Shown piece by piece: positions 24,791-29,023 of a stretch of DNA of 29,023 nt. Numbering within the stretch: position 1 is the first letter of the stretch; each line of letters starts with the position of its first letter. Under the pieces are notes generated by a model. It did not search any database. It saw nothing but the letters and a program-made list of their open reading frames with translations, and was not told the DNA's origin. The stretch comes from a virus. The DNA lies in IMG/VR virus record IMGVR_UViG_3300032316_000572, positions 1-29,023 of that record. One strand, written 5' to 3'. The translations under genes and the position numbers were made by a program.

Positions 24791-25393
24791 TTAACATTTA
24801 CACATACCTGTGTTATCACAGATTATGTCTCTAATTATGTTATTGATTTTATTAAGGGAGGGAGAAGTGTATTCTTTATGTTCTCTAATAGGTTTCATAA
24901 AAGCACCTTTAGTAGAAGGAGTAGATACAAAGTCAAAACATAATAAATCAAAATCTTCTTGGACTAATAATGTTCCCTCATTGTTTTCTTTAACAGAACC
25001 CATACCTCTAGAAGAAATTCCAATAGTTATGCCGTTTCTAAATAATTCCTTTAAAATATTACCTGATGGGGTAGATAATATTTCTATTTCCCCACATACA
25101 TCATTCCCATCCCACCAAATTTTTTTAACATTATGGGATACATTATTTAAATTTATAACAGATGAATCAGGATGATCTAACTCTCCTAAAGCGCGATTTT
25201 CATCAATAAGTTCTTGATATTTTTTTAATTCTCTTTCTAAAATATCTCGTTCATAAATTCTTCCGTTATGATTTTTTTCACCGGCTTTTTGAATAATACC
25301 TGATACTACTAAAGGAGCGTTTTCCTTTATAGAATTTTCAACTATTAATTTATCAACCCTAAAGGGAATATGTTCTGTGAGAAGTTGATTCAT
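24791..25393 (-). CDS. Prohead maturation protease, gp21-like
   Basis: The protein is 200 aa (T4 gp21 is 212 aa). The family pattern is clear: NHNGRIYERDILERELKKY near 41-60, RALGELDHP with the catalytic-type His74, the STPSGNILKELF segment near 107-117, GISSRGMGS near 125-133 with the nucleophile-type Ser at 127 or 128, and DFDLLCFDFVSTPSTKGAFM. This is the serine protease with herpesvirus-assemblin fold that cleaves scaffold and capsid proteins, usually after (I/L)-x-E. The start overlaps the stop of the 46-aa gene (ATGA). The last nine residues, CDNTGMCKC, hold three cysteines, which is odd for a cytoplasmic phage protease. Confidence 0.93.
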   Translation of the reverse strand: MNQLLTEHIPFRVDKLIVENSIKENAPLVVSGIIQKAGEKNHNGRIYERDILERELKKYQELIDENRALGELDHPDSSVINLNNVSHNVKKIWWDGNDVCGEIEILSTPSGNILKELFRNGITIGISSRGMGSVKENNEGTLLVQEDFDLLCFDFVSTPSTKGAFMKPIREHKEYTSPSLNKINNIIRDIICDNTGMCKC

Positions 25394-25530
25394 CGTCCTT
25401 GTCCTCTATATAGTTTTAAGTAATTTTTAGAATTTTTATGAGAACTTGATTTAGATTTAGAATGAACATTAGGATTACTTTTTTTGTAATCAGTTGGCTT
25501 AAAATCATAAGCGTTTATTTTTTTACCCAT
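25390..25530 (-). CDS. Small basic head protein, T4 gene 67/68 position
   Basis: This 46-aa protein starts MGKKINAYDFKPTDYKKSNP and ends NYLKLYRGQGR. It has at least 12 Lys/Arg and many Ser. It lies between the 55-aa gene (3-nt gap) and the protease, with its TGA overlapping the protease ATG. Translation coupling to the protease is therefore likely. The AGAGGACAAGG that encodes RGQG also gives the protease a purine-rich, Shine-Dalgarno-like sequence. T4 has two small prohead-core genes (67 and 68) at this place, but sequence similarity is not evident, so homology is only suggested by position. A short basic protein could neutralise the acidic scaffold. Confidence 0.75.
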   Translation of the reverse strand: MGKKINAYDFKPTDYKKSNPNVHSKSKSSSHKNSKNYLKLYRGQGR

Positions 25531-25533
25531 AAC

Positions 25534-25701
25534 TTAATATTTTATTTTTTTAGGTTTTTTTCTTTTTGAAAAGGCAAATGGTGTAGCATATGCTTCAGAC
25601 CCACCAGCAGAAAAAGAAGCACCTGTTCCTGTAGATGAACCTTCTTTTATATATTTTTTAATTATTTCACGAATTATATGTCTTAACTGAGAATAATTCA
25701 T
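25534..25701 (-). CDS. Small protein sharing the capsid mature N-terminal segment
   Basis: The protein is 55 aa: a basic helix MNYSQLRHIIREIIKKYIKE, then GSSTGTGASFSAGGSEAYA, then PFAFSKRKKPKKIKY. Residues 23-39 match capsid residues 63-79 at 15 of 17 positions (STGTGASFSAGxSEAxA). The preceding I-K-E at 18-20 fits the (I/L)-x-E cleavage rule of T4 prohead protease, at the place equivalent to the predicted capsid cleavage site. The codons differ at many synonymous positions, so the likeness is kept at the protein level. The start overlaps the upstream 286-aa gene by ATGA. The gene sits in the T4 gene 67/68 position. I infer a minor prohead component processed with the capsid. Confidence 0.82.
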   Translation of the reverse strand: MNYSQLRHIIREIIKKYIKEGSSTGTGASFSAGGSEAYATPFAFSKRKKPKKIKY

Positions 25702-26558
25702 TGGACTATAGGTAAAGTTGAAGCAAAAGTATGGTTTTTTAATTCATCTACTAATTCATAGTAATTCATTAAATTAATTACATTATCATCGTGAATAGCA
25801 GACTTATTACACAATGGCTGGAGTAAATTTTTAACTTCGTTTAATTTAATTTGGGTAATTTGATCCGTTAAAGGAATTAAAGTAGTTAATTCTTTTTTAA
25901 CTCCTTGTATTTCTTTGTTAAGAAAATCTTTAAATTTAGGGCTATCAGTAATGTTATAAACATATTCTTTAAGTAAAGAACGTTGTTTATTAGATAAAAC
26001 TGAATATTTAGCATTAAACTTTTCTAATAAAAGTTTGTAAGCTAACATTTTGGTTTCTTTATCTGATTTTTGAAACTCTTCTAATATTATATTCTTTTCA
26101 GATAAAGAAGATGTTTTATTAGTGATATGTTCTAATACTAAGATTTTAGAATTAGCTAATATAATAGGGTTAGTATCTTTATTTTCTAGTAAAGTATAAA
26201 TTGAAGCATATATTTTGTAATTGCTAATTTTAGCTTTAAAGAAATTATCTATATCATAATTTTCTTTTATACTTTTAACTAAATTATATTTTTCCTTTTT
26301 TAATAAAGATTTATTTAATTTGTTATAAGCATTTAAAAGTGTTTCTAATAAAACTGAAGCGCTGTTTTCTTTTTCAAACTTTTTATTTAGTAAAGTATGG
26401 TATATTTGATATTCTTTTAATATAAAAGAATTTTCATTAAAGTGCTTTCTAAGGATATATATAGCTTTAGGAGGTATATTAGAAATAGTCTCCTCAGTTA
26501 TTTGTCGAGTTAAAAGCTCGAATAGAATCCCAGTATTTTTATACTTGGAATGTTTCAT
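25698..26558 (-). CDS. Helical protein of unknown function in head operon
   Basis: This 286-aa protein starts MKHSKYKNTGILFELLTRQI. It is Lys/Leu/Asn-rich and predicted almost wholly alpha-helical, with no Gly-rich loops or nucleotide motifs. The N-terminal KNTGILFELLTRQIT segment looks conserved, as I recall similar starts in environmental T4-like phages, but no function is known to me. The gene lies between portal and prohead genes and heads a coupled set: this gene, the 55-aa gene, the 46-aa gene and the protease, joined by ATGA overlaps. T4 has no protein of this size here. A role in prohead initiation or scaffold assembly is inferred from location only. Confidence 0.8.
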   Translation of the reverse strand: MKHSKYKNTGILFELLTRQITEETISNIPPKAIYILRKHFNENSFILKEYQIYHTLLNKKFEKENSASVLLETLLNAYNKLNKSLLKKEKYNLVKSIKENYDIDNFFKAKISNYKIYASIYTLLENKDTNPIILANSKILVLEHITNKTSSLSEKNIILEEFQKSDKETKMLAYKLLLEKFNAKYSVLSNKQRSLLKEYVYNITDSPKFKDFLNKEIQGVKKELTTLIPLTDQITQIKLNEVKNLLQPLCNKSAIHDDNVINLMNYYELVDELKNHTFASTLPIVQ

Positions 26559-26580
26559 TAATTAATAAATTTATTCTAAT

Positions 26581-26599
26581 ATAAATATATCATAAATAT
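26581..26599 (-). promoter_or_regulatory. Tandem candidate late promoter elements
   Basis: Two coding-strand ATATTTAT copies lie at 26592-26599 and 26581-26588, 11 bp apart. The nearer is 22 nt before the 286-aa gene, in a 48-nt gap after the portal gene. It is the only doubled site of the set. Confidence 0.5.
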
Positions 26600-26606
26600 A
26601 ATAGAC

Positions 26607-28469
26607 TCATTCATCCAGTATATTTTTCTCGTCTAACAATGAACTATTATGATCTTCAGTAAGAAGAACTTGTTTTCTTAAACGATTTAGGGCTAATTTT
26701 TTGGCCATCCTTGTGTTGTTCTCCAAAGCTAAAGAAGAAACATTAGAAACATTATTAGTTCTATCAGGGGTATCATCACCTGTTAAGCCCTTCTTACCAA
26801 GAGGATCACGGGAGAAATTTGAGTCCTCACTACCATAGCTAGATCCAAATTTCTTTTTAGGTCTTCCTGGTTCATCTTCATTATATCCATCAGGAACATC
26901 TTTAATTCCTTTATCTCTTTTATTAGAATAAAGGTTAGCTAAATCGTGAGGTGTTCCATATGATTCACCAGTTTCAATAGGATCGTTACCTTCGTTTTCT
27001 ATTTGATTTAATCTAAAAGCAAACATAGCATCATCAAGAACTTTATCGTTTTCATCTAAAAGTTGTTCTCTTGAAATATTAAAGATATTTTTAGCAATCC
27101 ATTCCTTAGAGAATATTTTTTTATCTAAAATTGAACTTGCCAAATTTACTTTATTAGTATATAACTCAGTCTTTTCTTGTTCAAATACAATTGAGGGGCC
27201 TGTTAATGATAATTCAAAATCGATCAATTGTTCATTTTCAAATCCTTGAGTATATAAATGAACTAGGGCTATTTTAGTTAGTTCTGATACTATAGTGCGC
27301 TGAAGTCGTTCTATAGTGCGAGCAAATCTAATATCCATAGCAGCTAATGTAGATTTACCTTCTAAATTTTCATCATACCCAATAAAAGCTTTAGGGATTT
27401 TTAATGCTGCTAGCATTTTATTTTTCAAATATTCAATATCTGTGGTTCCGTCATAGTCAAGACCTTTAGTAGTATCAATCTTTGTATTTGAATCTCCACC
27501 TCTTACTGGGATATAAAAATCCTCAGTCATATTTTGAATATTAAACTTTAAATTATAATCTCCTGTTTGTTGATCTATGTAAGGAGTCTTTTTCATCCTT
27601 GATATAGTATCATTCATAAAACTATCAATTTCATTAGGAGGTATAGCACCTACATTAATATAGAAAATTCGTTTTTCAGGAGCTCTCATAATACGATGGA
27701 TTAACATCGCATCTTCCATTAACATTAATTGTTTAAAAGTTTTACGAGCAGGTTCTAAATAAGAACGACCATAAGGGAGATAATTGTTATCTGATAACAA
27801 TCTAAAATGGGCTACTTCATAGTTTTCTAAAGCTAATTGATCGCGTTTTTGTGGAACCCCATATAAATTTCCCTGAGCTAAACCATTAGGGTCAATTATA
27901 AATTTTACATAATTAGGATTGTCAGGGTCCATTCCTTCTTCTCTTACTACTTGATAAACTGAGAGAGGGAGAACATTAAAAACACCAAATTTTTCTGAGA
28001 TTTCTAATTTTAGATAAAAATCTCCATATTTACACATTTGGCGAACCCACGAAGGAAGATTAAATTCTATATTTAATACATCATAAAATAAATTATGAAG
28101 AATTCGTTTAATGTTTTCATTATTAGATTTAATAGTTAAAACATCTCCATATTCATTTTTTAAGGTAGATTCTTCAGAAACAATATCTAAAGTAGCTGCT
28201 ATAATTCCATCATAATCCATAGCTTCATAATCACTATAAAGCTGAAGTCTCATAGAAGAGTAATTAAGAGTAGGATTATATTGTAATGAAGATCCTACAG
28301 GACGATGCAATTTAGTAAATCTATCATACAAAGAATTAGATTCTAAACTACCATATTTTTGTATTTTAGCAGTATCAATAATTCGGAGTTGTTTTCCTCC
28401 AACATTTCGTATAATAACATCTGTTGAAAATAGACGCTTTAATCGAGTAAATAATGTAGTATCCGCCAT
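26607..28469 (-). CDS. Portal protein, gp20-like
   Basis: The protein is 620 aa (T4 gp20 is 524 aa). It shows the gp20 pattern YDRFTKLHRPVGSSLQYN, then YSDYEAMDYDGIIAATLDIV, KNEYGDVLTIKS, WVRQMCKYGDFYLKL, YGRSYLEPARKTFKQLMLME, APEKRIFYINVGAIPPNE, and GLDYDGTTDIEYLKNKMLAA followed by KIPKAFIGYDENLEGKSTLA. The dodecameric portal is the packaging vertex for DNA and the base for prohead assembly. The C-terminal 110 residues (from about GTPHDLANLYSNKRDKG) are polar and low in structure, accounting for much of the extra length. It follows the terminase gene by 34 nt with ATATTTAT between. Confidence 0.95.
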   Translation of the reverse strand: MADTTLFTRLKRLFSTDVIIRNVGGKQLRIIDTAKIQKYGSLESNSLYDRFTKLHRPVGSSLQYNPTLNYSSMRLQLYSDYEAMDYDGIIAATLDIVSEESTLKNEYGDVLTIKSNNENIKRILHNLFYDVLNIEFNLPSWVRQMCKYGDFYLKLEISEKFGVFNVLPLSVYQVVREEGMDPDNPNYVKFIIDPNGLAQGNLYGVPQKRDQLALENYEVAHFRLLSDNNYLPYGRSYLEPARKTFKQLMLMEDAMLIHRIMRAPEKRIFYINVGAIPPNEIDSFMNDTISRMKKTPYIDQQTGDYNLKFNIQNMTEDFYIPVRGGDSNTKIDTTKGLDYDGTTDIEYLKNKMLAALKIPKAFIGYDENLEGKSTLAAMDIRFARTIERLQRTIVSELTKIALVHLYTQGFENEQLIDFELSLTGPSIVFEQEKTELYTNKVNLASSILDKKIFSKEWIAKNIFNISREQLLDENDKVLDDAMFAFRLNQIENEGNDPIETGESYGTPHDLANLYSNKRDKGIKDVPDGYNEDEPGRPKKKFGSSYGSEDSNFSRDPLGKKGLTGDDTPDRTNNVSNVSSLALENNTRMAKKLALNRLRKQVLLTEDHNSSLLDEKNILDE

Positions 28470-28492
28470 ATTTAAATTTTATTATTCAATGT

Positions 28493-28500
28493 ATAAATAT
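28493..28500 (-). promoter_or_regulatory. Candidate late promoter element ATATTTAT
   Basis: Coding-strand ATATTTAT lies 23 nt before the portal ATG, in the 34-nt gap after the terminase gene. Confidence 0.5.
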
Positions 28501-28503
28501 TCA

Positions 28504-29023
28504 TTACAGAAGCCAAGAAATATCTTCATTACTTCCATTAATGTTCATATTATATGAAGATCTAGGGTCATTATTTGTATGACCATAAAAAGGGTTATAA
28601 CGCTTAACTGAAATATTATTTAAAACAGATTTAGTTAATTCTAACCCTTGTTGTGAGAATTTAAGAGCTGTATCTCTAACATAACAAGCAATAGCTAAAG
28701 ACATAACTAAATCATCATTATAGCCTAATTGTGCTTCTGCACGGCCATTTCTCCAAACAAATGTCCTAAATTCTTCTAAAGTACGTTTAGATTGGATTTG
28801 GATTGTGTTTTCTTTAATATATGCATCTAGTTTAGAAAGAGCTAATGGACGAGTTTTTAAACTCATAGTAAACCCAGGAACCATTTTTGATTTATCAATA
28901 ATATCATAACCTTTAGAAATATAACCATCTACATCTCGGGTATATTTTTCATCTTTAGGACTATAATATAAATTAGGGTAACCTACATTTATAATCTCTT
29001 GTAAAACAGCCCATCCAATATTT
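28504..29023 (-). CDS. Terminase large subunit, gp17-like (3' part only)
   Basis: Only the last 172 codons are in the window, and the frame runs on past the edge at 29023. An ATG at 28884 is internal, because the upstream in-frame residues (NIGWAVLQEIINVGYPNLYY) match the gp17 nuclease domain. The segment FVWRNGRAEAQLGYNDDLVM holds the Asp pair of the RNase H-type nuclease active site near visible residues 103-104. Gp17 is the ATP-driven packaging motor that also cuts concatemeric DNA, acting at the portal. It is followed directly by portal, with no sheath or tube gene between as in T4. The last 40 residues (NPFYGHTNNDPRSSYNMNIN) are polar. Confidence 0.93.
   Translation of the reverse strand, partial: NIGWAVLQEIINVGYPNLYYSPKDEKYTRDVDGYISKGYDIIDKSKMVPGFTMSLKTRPLALSKLDAYIKENTIQIQSKRTLEEFRTFVWRNGRAEAQLGYNDDLVMSLAIACYVRDTALKFSQQGLELTKSVLNNISVKRYNPFYGHTNNDPRSSYNMNINGSNEDISWLL

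Noticed and set aside
28504-28884. A 126-aa stand-alone gene starting at 28884
   Set aside because: The frame stays open to the window edge and the upstream residues match the terminase nuclease domain, so this is the end of a longer gene.

Overview
The window is a piece of a tailed-phage genome, AT-rich and coded entirely on the minus strand. It carries a T4-like (myovirus) head and neck cluster followed by about 17 kb of tail-fibre or adhesin-type genes. Read in the direction of transcription (high to low coordinates), the right part is: the 3' end of the large terminase (gp17-like, cut by the window edge); portal (gp20-like); a helical protein of unknown function; two very small genes (55 and 46 aa) in the position of T4 genes 67/68; prohead protease (gp21-like); acidic scaffold (gp22-like); major capsid protein (gp23-like); a PhoH-type ATPase; and neck genes (gp13-like, an unrecognised 117-aa protein, gp14-like, gp15-like). 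Sheath and tube genes (gp18/gp19), which lie between gp17 and gp20 in T4, are absent here.

The left part (about 1-17,900) is dominated by long Ser/Thr/Gly/Ala-rich structural proteins built from a small set of recurring modules. These are two MxNWKKVxVSGS N-termini, two MAQV-type N-termini resembling the Mtd-like phage fibre N-terminal domain, TGSLxGTxSWA repeats, an FGDSxDDTHQxTGSL module, an NNRxITSNGN module, a TGTExLxRSxRT module and an LEGPExGxYxRG C-terminal domain. A seven-repeat RCC1-like beta-propeller gene sits near the end. Small genes (50, 79, 82, 82 and 90 aa) are interleaved with the large ones. Two of them look like paralogues of each other.

The sequence suggests an uncultured aquatic T4-like phage distant from T4 itself. 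Start codons rarely have a Shine-Dalgarno sequence and the upstream DNA is very AT-rich. That would fit a Bacteroidota host, but this is only an inference.

Expression layout: the 8-mer ATAT(T/G)TAT, on the coding strand, occurs 14-43 nt before the first gene of almost every transcription unit, and 129 nt before the scaffold gene. It is missing where genes overlap or abut. I read it as a candidate phage late promoter. Three strong hairpin terminators follow the capsid gene, the 825-aa fibre gene and the 483-aa fibre gene. Within units, genes are coupled by ATGA or TAATG overlaps.

The most unusual observation is that the 55-aa gene between portal and protease carries, after an I-K-E prohead-protease-like site, nearly the same segment (STGTGASFSAGxSEAxA) that follows the predicted cleavage site at the N-terminus of the major capsid protein. 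Once the two small genes at 25,390-25,701 are counted, no gap over 300 bases lacks a gene. I saw no tRNA, rRNA, CRISPR array, insertion sequence or reverse transcriptase.
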